A stretch of 64,000 nucleotides of DNA from Magnetospira sp. QH-2 (GTDB lineage: Bacteria; Pseudomonadota; Alphaproteobacteria; Rhodospirillales; Magnetospiraceae): assembly GCF_000968135.1 (NCBI RefSeq), contig NZ_FO538765.1, positions 1,255,819-1,319,818 of the forward strand, read 5' to 3'. The notes beneath the pieces are model-generated. The model searched no databases and had not been told where the DNA came from. It saw only the letters and a list, made by a program, of their open reading frames with translations. Positions 46,879-56,900 of the stretch are shown here, piece by piece. The position numbers were made by a program, and so were the translations under genes. Position 1 is the first letter of the stretch. Each line of letters begins with the position of its first letter.

Positions 46879-49180
46879 AGCGGAAGGTGGTTCCCTGCCC
46901 GGGGATGGACTCGACCCAAATCCGCCCCCCCCGATGTTCCACCACCCGGCGGCAAATGGCGAGCCCGATACCTGTTCCCTCGTAGTCCTCCCGATGGTGC
47001 AGGCGCTGGAAAATGATGAAGATGCGGTCCTGATACTGCTGTTCGATACCAATGCCGTTGTCGGTGATATGAAATTCCCAGAAACCGGCCTTGCGCTCCA
47101 CGCCCACTTCGACCACCGGGGTGCGGGTGGGATGGCGGTACTTGATGGCATTGCCAATCAGGTTCTGGAACAGCCGTATGGTTTGCGACCGGTCCCCTTG
47201 AACGGTCGGTAGGGGGCCGACAACCAGTTGGGCATTGCTTTCCCGAATTCCCGTTTCCAGATTCATCAAGACTTCCGCGACCACGTCGTTCAGATCAAGG
47301 GCCTCCATCTGCCTTACCGCACTTTCGACCCGCGAGTAGGTCAACAGATCATTGATCATCAAATGCATGCGGGTGGCGCCCTCGACGGCGAAGTTCATCA
47401 TCTCGCGGGCTTCCGAATTCAGGTCTTCGCTATATTTACGGTCCAGTAGCTGTAGGTAACTGGTGATCATCCGCAGAGGTTCTTGAAGATCATGTGAGGC
47501 GACGTAGGCAAACTGCTTGAGTTCGGCGTTGGATGTTTCCAGCTGATTGGTCTTTTGGGCCAGCTCCCGTTCCGTCCGATGCCGGGCGGAAATATCGCGG
47601 ACGATGGCGCAGGCATATTGGCGGTTATCGAATTCAAGGTGGTTCGCCACGGCCTCGAAAGGAATCCGGGCACTCTCGGGCGGAGTCACCGAGCCGTCCC
47701 ATGTGGTGTTGCCGGTCTCGGTCAGGCGGCGCCAGAAGGCATTCCAGTCCCCATCGTCGGGCAGGGGCACATGATCGCCGACAGGTTTGCCGATCAGCTC
47801 CTCACAGGGGGCCTGTAAAAGTGCGCAGCCCGCCTCGTTGATCGCAAAAATGATTCCATCGTCGGCAATCCAGAAAATGCTGTCGGCGCTATGGTCGATG
47901 GCAAACTGGGTCAGCCGAAGGTCATATTCAGCCTGGCGCCGGGCCTCGATCATGCGGTTGGCCGATTGAGCCAATTCCTGAAACTCCCGAAATTCCATGG
48001 CTTCGGCATCAAGGCCTTCGGATTCCCGGGCGGCGCGGGAAAAGAATTCGGCGAACCGGGAGTGGATCCGGCTGGCCTTCTTCGACGCCCGGCGCGCCGT
48101 GAACGTGATCACCAGCAGGAATACCCCGAGAATGGCCCCGGTTTCCAGCACGTTGCGCTGAATGCGGCTGGACAGTTCCAATTCCCGTTGGGCGACCATG
48201 TGGTCGATCTCGCCGATATAGGTTCCCGCCCCCACATACCAGCGCCAATCGGGAAAACCGGTTACGTAACTGGTCTTTGGGCCCGCCGCTTGGTCGCCGA
48301 AAGCCGGAATGACGTAGTCGACGAATCCACTGCCGCTTTTCGCCACCTCGATCAGTTCCTGGACGATTTTCTTACCATTGACATCGGTGGTCTCGATCAT
48401 GTTCCGGCCTTTGCCCGGGCCGGTCAGGCCGTAGCCGTTCCAGTCAGCAGCAAACACATAACCCTCATCGCCAAAGCTTATTTTCTCCAGCCGGGCGAGC
48501 ACATCCAATTGTATGTCCTTTTCAAAGTCCGACCAGTATTCCCCGGTGCCAATCACCCAATCCAGCGGTTCAAAAACTTCGAAATAGGATACTTTCTTGA
48601 AATCATCCCCGGTGCCACCTGGTTTGGTCCAGGCGTAGGTGTGATACCCGGAACCATCTTTGGCGACGATTTTGAGCATCTCCTGGATGACTTTCTCCCC
48701 CGTGACGCTGTTCATGGGGACCATGTCAGGTCCTTCCAATTCAGACTTCACCGCAAACTGCTGATCGGGTCCACTTTTGCGGAAGGCGAAGAAGTAGCCG
48801 CGTCCTCCATCGTGACGAATGGGACGCAGAGTTTCGCGGATCAGATCTTCAAGGAGATGTCGCTCCAAGCGATCCACGTTGGTCTCATAGAGCACGCGCG
48901 CGATGGCCAGGGCGTTGCGAACCCGAACCCGGAGCTTGCGGCGGATGATCTGTTTCGATTGATTGCGGCCATGATCAATGACCGAAACCGCGTCGTTGAC
49001 CACCTTTTGAAGCAAGGCGCGTTGTTCGGCCACCAGCTTATCACGAAGGTTTTCGGCATCTTCGCTGTACTCATGGATTTCGGTACGCATCCATAGGCCG
49101 CCGATCAAGGCGACCGCAATCACCGCGACCAGAGCGATACGGAGCGTAAGGGAGCCAACGATGCTCGGTTTATCCGTCAT
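46856..49180 (-). CDS. Double-Cache, PAS sensor histidine kinase
   Basis: About 774 residues from the ATG at 49180. A first membrane helix (about 10-30) precedes a periplasmic region with two related Cache modules ('GRGYFFAFRKSG...WVIGTGEYWSDFEKD' and 'EGYVFAADWNGYG...WRWYVGAGTYIGEID'). A second helix near 350, a HAMP-like linker and one PAS domain ('FAIDHSADSIFWIADDGIIFAINEAG' region) follow, then a phytochrome-type transmitter with His in 'FAYVASHDLQEPLR' and an HATPase domain ('DNGIGIEQQYQDRIF', 'GTGIGLAICRRVVEHHGG'-like end). It lies 100 bp downstream of the HlyD gene on the same strand and may control the secretion/adhesin locus; no cognate regulator is adjacent. Confidence 0.9.
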   Translation of the reverse strand: MTDKPSIVGSLTLRIALVAVIAVALIGGLWMRTEIHEYSEDAENLRDKLVAEQRALLQKVVNDAVSVIDHGRNQSKQIIRRKLRVRVRNALAIARVLYETNVDRLERHLLEDLIRETLRPIRHDGGRGYFFAFRKSGPDQQFAVKSELEGPDMVPMNSVTGEKVIQEMLKIVAKDGSGYHTYAWTKPGGTGDDFKKVSYFEVFEPLDWVIGTGEYWSDFEKDIQLDVLARLEKISFGDEGYVFAADWNGYGLTGPGKGRNMIETTDVNGKKIVQELIEVAKSGSGFVDYVIPAFGDQAAGPKTSYVTGFPDWRWYVGAGTYIGEIDHMVAQRELELSSRIQRNVLETGAILGVFLLVITFTARRASKKASRIHSRFAEFFSRAARESEGLDAEAMEFREFQELAQSANRMIEARRQAEYDLRLTQFAIDHSADSIFWIADDGIIFAINEAGCALLQAPCEELIGKPVGDHVPLPDDGDWNAFWRRLTETGNTTWDGSVTPPESARIPFEAVANHLEFDNRQYACAIVRDISARHRTERELAQKTNQLETSNAELKQFAYVASHDLQEPLRMITSYLQLLDRKYSEDLNSEAREMMNFAVEGATRMHLMINDLLTYSRVESAVRQMEALDLNDVVAEVLMNLETGIRESNAQLVVGPLPTVQGDRSQTIRLFQNLIGNAIKYRHPTRTPVVEVGVERKAGFWEFHITDNGIGIEQQYQDRIFIIFQRLHHREDYEGTGIGLAICRRVVEHRGGRIWVESIPGQGTTFRFTLPAEA

Positions 49181-49280
49181 ACCCTTTACTATTGATCTCC
49201 CAGGAAATATCCGCACTCATTATAAGGTGATTTACCCAGGAATCCACGGGGCTTGCGGAAATACCGGTTTTAAAGCCTTT

Positions 49281-50579
49281 TTAGCGTTCGCGCAGCGCTT
49301 GCCGGAAGGCGGTCAAATAGGGATCAAGAAAATACTCATAGACAGACCTTGTCCCGGTCTGAATGGCGCATTGCACCTGCATGCCGGGGATCAAGTCATA
49401 ACGCAGATCGCCCTTTGCGAAATGATCGGCTTCGGTCTCCACGCGCACCTGATAGTAGGGCGATCCGTCGTCGGTCAGATGTGCATCGGGGCTGATGGCT
49501 ACGACCTTCCCGGTCAAACCACCAAACCGCAGGCCATCGGCCGAGGCCAAGCGGACAATGGCTTTCTGTCCCTCGTGGACATAGCCCACATCGGCGGTTG
49601 GCAATCGGGCCTCAATCACCATGCGGTCGTCGGATGGTACGACTTCGGCCACCACCATGCCGGGACGGACCACGCCGCCCACATTGCGCATATGCAAAGT
49701 CTTGACCACGCCTTCGGTGGGGCTGCGCAAGACCGTGCGTTGCAGACTATCCTCCGCCTTGCGCAGGGCCTCGACCAGTTCCGCGGCAGCCACCTGCACT
49801 TCTTGCAGTTTCCCTCGGGCCTCTTCCACAAAGGCCTGGCGGAGAGCCGTGCGCCGGGTACGGGCTTCTTCCAGCGCCGAGCGAGTGCGCGGCAAAAGCT
49901 GGTCATCTTCGGCGATCTTGCCCTTCAGGGCAGCGGCCTCGCGTTCTAAGTCCAAGTGCTTGAGGCGGTTGGTCAAATCGAGCTTCAGAAGTTTGCGGCT
50001 GATCACCAATTGCTCATTCAGAAGTTTGAGATTGCGCCGATTGCCTTGCAGGCGGGCAGAGACTTCACGAACCTCGAATTGGCGCTGCTCGATGGCCTGA
50101 TCCTGGGCCTTGAGCTGGCCATTCAGCCGCGACTGGCGGGCCTGAAACAAGGTTTGCGCCCGATTGATCAGGGCCGGACGGGTGGTGGTTAGGGGCTCGG
50201 GGAAGGTGACGCTATCGTCTTCGTTGGCTTCCGCCATCAACCGGGCCAAGTCGATCCGATGGCCATCCAGTCGGACCTGCATGCGTGCCACGTCGGCGCC
50301 GCTGGTTGTGGTTTCCAAGACCACCAAGGGCTGGCCTTCGGTGACTTTGTCCCCTTGGTCGATCAGCAATTCTGCGACGATGCCGCCCTCCAAGTGCTGA
50401 ACTTCCTGCACATGACTGGCGGGGACCACGGTGCCGGTGGCATTGCTGACGATATCCAGCTTGCCGTAGGCCGCCCAAGTCGCCACGACGCCAACCAGAG
50501 CCAGGCAGGTGAACAAGAACAGATGGGTGGCGCGGTTGCTGCGCCAAGGAGGCGGGGGCGGGGTGCGGGCCAGGCTCAT
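49281..50579 (-). CDS. Type I secretion membrane fusion protein (HlyD family)
   Basis: The 432-residue adaptor has one N-terminal membrane helix (about 20-40), a biotinyl-lipoyl-like beta domain ('VQEVQHLEGGIVAELLIDQGDKVTEGQPLV'), long coiled-coil hairpin (about 105-270) and the C-terminal beta-barrel ending 'VYEYFLDPYLTAFRQALRER', typical of HlyD/PrtE adaptors. It bridges the inner-membrane ABC protein and TolC. Its start overlaps the ABC gene stop by 4 bases. Confidence 0.92.
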   Translation of the reverse strand: MSLARTPPPPPWRSNRATHLFLFTCLALVGVVATWAAYGKLDIVSNATGTVVPASHVQEVQHLEGGIVAELLIDQGDKVTEGQPLVVLETTTSGADVARMQVRLDGHRIDLARLMAEANEDDSVTFPEPLTTTRPALINRAQTLFQARQSRLNGQLKAQDQAIEQRQFEVREVSARLQGNRRNLKLLNEQLVISRKLLKLDLTNRLKHLDLEREAAALKGKIAEDDQLLPRTRSALEEARTRRTALRQAFVEEARGKLQEVQVAAAELVEALRKAEDSLQRTVLRSPTEGVVKTLHMRNVGGVVRPGMVVAEVVPSDDRMVIEARLPTADVGYVHEGQKAIVRLASADGLRFGGLTGKVVAISPDAHLTDDGSPYYQVRVETEADHFAKGDLRYDLIPGMQVQCAIQTGTRSVYEYFLDPYLTAFRQALRER

Positions 50580-52261
50580 GAGGCTGTCCCCCCCTGTTGC
50601 GACGGCGGCCGTCCGGTCACCCTTAGGATCTTCGGTACCGGCTTGCTGTCTAAGTCCAGGATCAGGCGGGCGCCGCGGACAATTACCGGATCGTCGGAGG
50701 CGATGATCAAGGTGCGCCCCCGTTCCGCCAAGCCCTTGAGAAGCCCATATACTGCCTGCCGCCCTTCCGCGTCGAGGCCCTCGGTGGGATCATCCAGGAC
50801 CACCACCAGGCCATCTACCGCCAACGCCCGGGCCAGAGCCAGGCGCTTGCGAATGCCTGCAGCGAGCCGACGGCCGTTGTCGAATATGATGGTATGCAGG
50901 CCGTCGCTGCTTTCATTGACGAAGCGGCCCAGGCCACAGGCGCCGATCAAGGCGCTGACCGACGCATCGTCCAGATCCGGATTGGCGGCTTTCAGATTGT
51001 CGAGCACGGTGCCATCCAGGAACCGGGGTTCTTGCGGCACATAGGAGATCTGCCGTCGCCACCAGACCGGGTCCAACTGACGGAGATCAACGCCGTCAGC
51101 CTGAATATGACCCCGTTGCGGTTCGATGAGGCCGACCAGCAAGCGGGCCAGGGTGCTCTTGCCCGCGCCGTTGCGGCCTCTCAAGAGCAGCACCGAGCCC
51201 GGCGCCAAATCTAGGTCCAGCTTTTCAAACAGCGGCGAAGCGGCACCGGGAAAGCCAAAGGAGATGTCTTTCAGTCCGAGACGTCCCGAATAGGGCGAAA
51301 GCTGCACGCCCTTTTCCGGTTCCACCGGCAACTGGGCCAAGTCGGCGATGCGGTTCAGGGCCTGTTCGGCACGGACCAGGGACTCCCCCAGTTGGGCCAG
51401 CCGGGCCACCGGACCCAGAGCCCGCGCGGCCAGGATATTGGCACCAATCAAGGCGCCCACGTCCAGTTCGCCCCCCACCACCAAGGTGGCGCCGGTGGCG
51501 ATGATGGCGGCTCCCATGACGGCTTGTGCCGATTGAGTCAGGGCCTGGGAAACACCTTGGATGCTGCCGATCTTGCGGCGCAGGTTTGAAGCGGCTTCCA
51601 GATAGCGGCGCCATCCGGCCATCACATGGGCATGGCCGTTAAAAGCGCGGATACTGTCGGCCGTCAGGTCGGCGGCGGCAACCAGGGCCTGACCGGCGGC
51701 TTCCGTATCGGCCAGGCCCCGTTGCGGTCCCCGTTGCAAGCGCAGGCCGATGATCCCCAACAGGAGAACCCCGCCAACAAAACCCAAGGCGATCTGGCCG
51801 AGGAGCGGGCTGAGCACAAACAAGGCGCCAACGAAGATGAGCGCGAAGGGGATATCCATCAAGGTTGCCGTATTGGCAGGGGTGAAGGCGCTCTCCACCG
51901 CTTCCAAGCCACGCACCGCGTCCCGTCGCCGCTCCACCGGAATTTGGTCCAGAGCATCGCGGCGGGCGCTGACCAGCAGGCCGAAAGCGCCATGGGCCCG
52001 TTCCCGGTTGGCAGTGCCCAGCATGGCCTCGGCCAGGCGGTGACGGGCATGGCGGAATCCGAACTCCAGCATGATCGCCGCCAGCACCCCGGCGGTCAGG
52101 GTGGCCAGGGTGGAATCAACCCCATAGGACACATAGCGATTGAGTACCTGGATCACGAACAGCGGCGAGGCCAAGGCCAGCAGGTTGGCGAGTAATGAGG
52201 CGAGCAATAGTTCGGTGGCGATGCCGGGACGCGAGGCCAGGCGTCGGATCAACTCCTTCAT
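50576..52261 (-). CDS. Type I secretion ABC permease/ATPase with degenerate ATPase motifs
   Basis: The 561 residues combine a six-helix transmembrane domain (about 20-290) and an ATPase domain. There is no N-terminal C39-like domain. Walker A 'LRGRNGAGKSTLARLL' is intact. The signature reads 'LAAGIRKRLALARAL' rather than LSGGQ, Walker B reads 'VVVLDDPTEGLD' with Asp for the catalytic Glu, and the H-loop region 'LIIASDDP' lacks the usual His. Family knowledge says these residues drive hydrolysis, so turnover may be slow. The gene overlaps both neighbours by 4 bases and faces the giant RTX protein, its likely substrate. Confidence 0.9.
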   Translation of the reverse strand: MKELIRRLASRPGIATELLLASLLANLLALASPLFVIQVLNRYVSYGVDSTLATLTAGVLAAIMLEFGFRHARHRLAEAMLGTANRERAHGAFGLLVSARRDALDQIPVERRRDAVRGLEAVESAFTPANTATLMDIPFALIFVGALFVLSPLLGQIALGFVGGVLLLGIIGLRLQRGPQRGLADTEAAGQALVAAADLTADSIRAFNGHAHVMAGWRRYLEAASNLRRKIGSIQGVSQALTQSAQAVMGAAIIATGATLVVGGELDVGALIGANILAARALGPVARLAQLGESLVRAEQALNRIADLAQLPVEPEKGVQLSPYSGRLGLKDISFGFPGAASPLFEKLDLDLAPGSVLLLRGRNGAGKSTLARLLVGLIEPQRGHIQADGVDLRQLDPVWWRRQISYVPQEPRFLDGTVLDNLKAANPDLDDASVSALIGACGLGRFVNESSDGLHTIIFDNGRRLAAGIRKRLALARALAVDGLVVVLDDPTEGLDAEGRQAVYGLLKGLAERGRTLIIASDDPVIVRGARLILDLDSKPVPKILRVTGRPPSQQGGTAS

Positions 52262-53778
52262 GGCAGCTCCTCGAAGGGCCGATCCTCGTCCGGGTCGACC
52301 ATCGGCGGCACGAATGTGTCATCCTGTTCGACCATCGGTTGGACCGCGTTGGGTCCATCGGCGTAGGGGTCCGGTTCAGGTAGGTTCAGGGGCTTGGCGA
52401 CCTGTTCGACGAAAACCTCGGGAGTCAAGCGCCCGGTGGCTCGTAGCAGGGTGATTGCGGCGGCGACGGCGCCGGCCTCGGCATTGGCGGCATCGCTACG
52501 GGCATTGATCAAGGACGTTTCGCCAGAAAGGACATCGATCAAGGATCGTTGGCCGTAACTGCGTTCCTCGCGGGCCAATTCCAAAAAGGCGGCGGAGATT
52601 TCCGCTTGGGTATGGCGGGCGGCGGCGGTTTGACGCGCCTCATCAAGGGATTGCCAGGCGTTGCGGACTTCTTCTTCCACGTTGCGCCGTGTATCGCCCA
52701 TGCGTCGGGACTGCGAGGTGATATCCGACTGAGCGGCGCGCAGGGTATTGACCGCGGTGAAGCCGAGATTGAAGGGGAAACTCAATTCCACCTTTGCCAG
52801 GGTCTCGCCCTTGAAATCCAAGGTACCGCCAACATTGTTCTTCCATTTCCGCTCGGCGATGGCCTCCAGTTTGGGAAAGAAGGCGTCTTGGCGGGTTTCC
52901 CGCAGATCCTGACGGGCGATGGCTTCGCTCAAGGAGGCCAGTTGCAAGTCGGTATTGTGGGCCGTCGCCAGATCGAGAGCGTCTTCGAGACTGATTGGAA
53001 GATGGCTGTCCGCGACGGTTAACTCAAACAGGGATTCCAAGTCACCGGGCAGCTGGTCAAAAACGGCCCTGTAGCGATTTTCCGCGCGTCTCATCGCACC
53101 TTCGGCGGCGATGCGGCGGGATTCCGCCTCGGCCAGCTGGGTCTTGGCCTGCAAAACATCGGTGGAAAGACCGCCTCCGGCCTCGACCCGGGCTTCCTCC
53201 AATCCGGTGGTATCAAGGATGTTGGCTTCGGAACGCTGGGCATAGAGCAACACCGTCGCCGATCGGCGCAGATCCACATAGGCGTTGGCCGCTTCCTCGA
53301 TCAGATCCTGCCGGACCGATATGAGTGACACTTCCTGTTCCGAGATTTGCAGCCGCGTGCGTTCGATCCCGGCATAAGAGGCGCCGAAATCCCACAGTAA
53401 TTGGGTCAGGCTGAGGTCGGCTTCCTGGAAGCTGGTGGAGGTCTTGGCCGCTTCGTGCTTGAGTTGGGTCTCCCAGCCGTAATTGGCGGTCACGTCCAAA
53501 GTGGGATAAAGCGGCGCAAAAGCGGCCTTGGCCCGTTCCTTGGCGGCGTCCAGGTCGGACCGCACCGCTTCGATCCGGTCATGGCGTTCAAGGACATCGC
53601 TCAGCAGATCGGAAAACGGTTCGGCGGCATCAACAGGGAAAGGGAGCACGATCAGCAGGCAGGCCACCAGCGCCAGTAGACGCGGATAGCGATAACCGTC
53701 CGAATATCGGTTCCGGCCTACCATCGGTTCAAACTTCCACCCATCTTTTTCCCGTATCAAGGTTGCCTTTTGGGGCAA
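52258..53778 (-). CDS. TolC-family outer membrane efflux/secretion channel
   Basis: The 506-residue protein has a hydrophobic signal segment at about 33-51, preceded by an unusually long polar stretch; an in-frame ATG at 53724 would give a more normal signal peptide. Two TolC-like halves follow, each with long helices ('LSLTQLLWDFGASYAGIERTRLQISEQE' and 'KVELSFPFNLGFTAVNTLRAAQSDI'). The C terminus is acidic and Pro-rich. It forms the outer-membrane exit duct of the type I system; it is the first gene of the operon. Confidence 0.9.
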   Translation of the reverse strand: MPQKATLIREKDGWKFEPMVGRNRYSDGYRYPRLLALVACLLIVLPFPVDAAEPFSDLLSDVLERHDRIEAVRSDLDAAKERAKAAFAPLYPTLDVTANYGWETQLKHEAAKTSTSFQEADLSLTQLLWDFGASYAGIERTRLQISEQEVSLISVRQDLIEEAANAYVDLRRSATVLLYAQRSEANILDTTGLEEARVEAGGGLSTDVLQAKTQLAEAESRRIAAEGAMRRAENRYRAVFDQLPGDLESLFELTVADSHLPISLEDALDLATAHNTDLQLASLSEAIARQDLRETRQDAFFPKLEAIAERKWKNNVGGTLDFKGETLAKVELSFPFNLGFTAVNTLRAAQSDITSQSRRMGDTRRNVEEEVRNAWQSLDEARQTAAARHTQAEISAAFLELAREERSYGQRSLIDVLSGETSLINARSDAANAEAGAVAAAITLLRATGRLTPEVFVEQVAKPLNLPEPDPYADGPNAVQPMVEQDDTFVPPMVDPDEDRPFEELP

Positions 53779-53846
53779 ACTCTGGTTTCCTTATAGTCCA
53801 AGCTCTTGAGAGGAAATAAGGCTTTTTATTCCCTGCCCTTAAAATA

Positions 53847-53878
53847 ACCGGATAAATCATAATAATAAATGATCCGGT
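53847..53878. promoter_or_regulatory. Inverted repeat between the secretion operon and adhesin gene
   Basis: ACCGGAT (53847-53853) and ATCCGGT (53872-53878) are exact inverted copies around an AT-rich centre that also contains ATCAT and ATGAT. The position, between the tolC-like start and the adhesin start, suits an operator controlling both. Which regulator binds is unknown. Confidence 0.4.
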
Positions 53879-53930
53879 AAAGAGGGCCGGTTTTTGGCGC
53901 CTCATAGTTGGACGCGAGCGAGCTTGGACA

Positions 53931-56900
53931 ATGGAAAAAGAACAAAATCAGGACTTTATGTCCGAAGGTACCACGGCTAGCGAAATCGAAGGCACTCAGG
54001 GAGAGACCTTGATGCCAACCGATTCGGGTGCCGATTCTATGAGTTCCCTGGAACTCTTGCTGAGCGGACTCGCCACGCAAGGGGGAATCGAGTCGGCCGT
54101 CGCCGATGTGGTGCAAGCCGCCTTGGCCGAGGCCCTGGCGAGCGGAATCCAACCCGAAGTGGCCCAACAGGCCTCCGATGCTTTCGTTGCGGCCCTTGTG
54201 GAAGCGCTCGGTGACGGTTTGTCTCCGCAAGCAGCCCTGGACCTTGCCAAAGGCATTTTCGTCCAGGCCCAGGCCCAAGCCGACCAGAATGCTCAAAACC
54301 TTGACGAAACCTGGCTAACAGAATTGTCCGGGCGCGACGCCGACGGCCGGACCGTGGATCAATTGAGTGAAATCGAGGTCGCGGATCTCCTGGAGGCCTC
54401 TCCCGATATGCTGGGCGAGGTGGCGGAAGTGTTCGCCCAGGTGCTGCGCGAGGCCTTGGCCCAGGGGAGCACGCTACAAGAAGCCTTGAGCGAAGCCCGC
54501 GGAGCCGCCGATGGCTTCTTGTTGAATGGTTTGGCCACAGCAGGCGGCGATAGTCTCCTGGCCGCGCTGGCCTCCGGCGAAGGCTTGGACAACGAATTCA
54601 TGAATTCCGAGGCCTTCCGCGAAGCCCTCGGCGAGGCTTTGGCTTCTGGTGCCGACCTGGGGGTCGCTTTGGAATTGGCCGCCGCCGCACAGGCCCAATT
54701 GGCCCGGGCTGGCGAGGAAAGCGATCTTGAGCTGGATCCCGCCGCCGCCATGATCGCCGCGCTGGCCGAAGGCGAAGACGTGGACGCCACGCTGAACGAC
54801 ATGGTGCTGGCCGCGGGTGGCGATGGCGGTTATCTGGACGCCTTGGGCGATGCCCTGGCAAAAGGCCTGGGGGCCGCGTCCCTGGAAGAGGCCGGACAGA
54901 CCATCAAGTCCATCGCGGAAGCCCGGGGCGATACGCAGTTGACCCTGTCGCAAGTGGATCAATTGTTGCAGACCCTGGCCACCGGTGGTGATGTGGCGTC
55001 GCTCATCCGCGACATGGGCGGCGATGTGGGTGCCTTTGAACAGGCTCTGGCCGAGGCTATGTCCAATGGCCAAAGCCTGGGCACCGCTTTGCCCAACGCC
55101 ATTGCCGCTTCCCAGCAGGTGGTTGAATCAGAGGCTCTGGTTGATGAAGGGGGCAGCGATATCCTCAATGCCCTGGCCACCGGCAATGCTGATGGATTGA
55201 ACGGCGGCGAGGATTTCGAGCTGGCATTGTCCACCGCTCTTGAGCAAGGGCAGGATCCGGATCAGGCGGTCACGGGGGCCAACGATGCGGCCCAGCAGAT
55301 TGCCGATGCCCTGGATGGGGATACCGATACCCAGGTTGCCGCCAATGACACCGATGATGAGCTGGATACCTTTTTGGATGAGGGCACGGCCGCCGGAACC
55401 GAAGAGCCGGTTGTCGAGGAATTCGTCGACGACGGAACGGGAGATGACGAAGCGCTGCCCGATGAAGGGTTTGACGAGTTTGAAACAGCGGCGGGCGGGA
55501 ACGATACACCCGAATCGAATGGCAACACATGGAACGGGCCAAGTTTCGGCGGCGACGGCCAGAACGGTGGTGGGCCTGGCAGCCTGATCGGCGGCTCGGG
55601 GAACGGAATCCCGACCACGACCGAATCAAGGGGTACGAATTCCGGCGATGACGGTGGCGACTCCGACCCGGGTGACACCACGACGCCCGACACGGCAACC
55701 ACCCCCAATTTGTTGCCACTGGTCGCGGGACCCCTCGTGGTCAACAGCAATGAACAGAGCGGCGATCAGGACGTGGACTTGTTGGCGGGCGCTTCGGATC
55801 CGGATGGCGGCGGCGCGCTGGTCATCAGCAATCTGACGTTGGTCAGTGGGAATGGGGTCGGTGTAACAGTCACTGGCAGCGTCTTGACCATCGATACGGA
55901 CGCCTATGTCTATCTCGCCGTCGGCGAGACCGAGGACTTGGTCTATACCTATGACATCACTGATGGCGATGGTGGCTCGGTGACCCAGACCGCGACCCTG
56001 TCGGTGGCGGGGGACAATGAGCAGCCGACGGTCAGCGGTGTAGTGACGGGCCCGAGCGGAGTGACCGAAGATGGCACGTCTTTCCAGATCGATTTGCTGC
56101 GCAATGCCTCCGATGAGGATCTTTCCGACGATTTGGATACGCAATCGGTTTCGGTAAACGCCGTGGGTGGGGTCCTCCCGTTGGCCCCCGTGGCTTTCAC
56201 GGTTGACGATGGAACCGGAGAACTGGATCTGGATCCAGCTCAGTTCAACTACCTGGCGGTCGGCGAGAGCGTTGATCTCGAGGTGAGCTACAATGTTGTT
56301 GACGGCAATGGCGGCTCTGTGCCGACCACGGCCACGGTGACCGTCAACGGCGCCAATGACGGCCCGGCGGTCAGTGGTGTGGTGACGGGCCCGAGCGGAG
56401 TGACCGAAGATGGCGCGTCTTTCCAAATCGATTTGCTGGGCAATGCCTCCGATGAGGATCTTTCCGACGATTTGGATACGCAATCGGTTTCGGTAAATGC
56501 CGTGGGTGGGGTCCTCCCGCTGGCCCCCGTGGCTTTCACGGTTGACGATGGAACCGGAGAACTGGATCTGGATCCGGCTCAGTTCAACTACCTGGCGGTC
56601 GGCGAGAGCGTTGATCTCGAGGTGAGCTACAATGTTATTGACGGCAATGGCGGCTCTGTGCCGACCACGGCCACGGTGACCATCAACGGCGCCAATGACG
56701 CCCCAACGGTCAGTGGGGTCGTTGTGGGGCCTTCGGGAGTGACCGATGATGGGTCGGCGATCCAGATCGATCTGCTGGGCAACGCCTCCGATGATGATCT
56801 TTCCGACGATTTGGATACGGCTTCCGTTGCCGTCGCCGTGACCGGTGGGATTGCCCCGACCGACGCGGTCGTCTTCACCATCGACAATGATAGCGGCCAA

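Noticed and set aside
47891-49096. A 401-codon plus-strand frame opposite the histidine kinase gene
   Set aside because: It is an antisense shadow of a clear kinase gene in high-GC DNA; the translation has no domain or signal.
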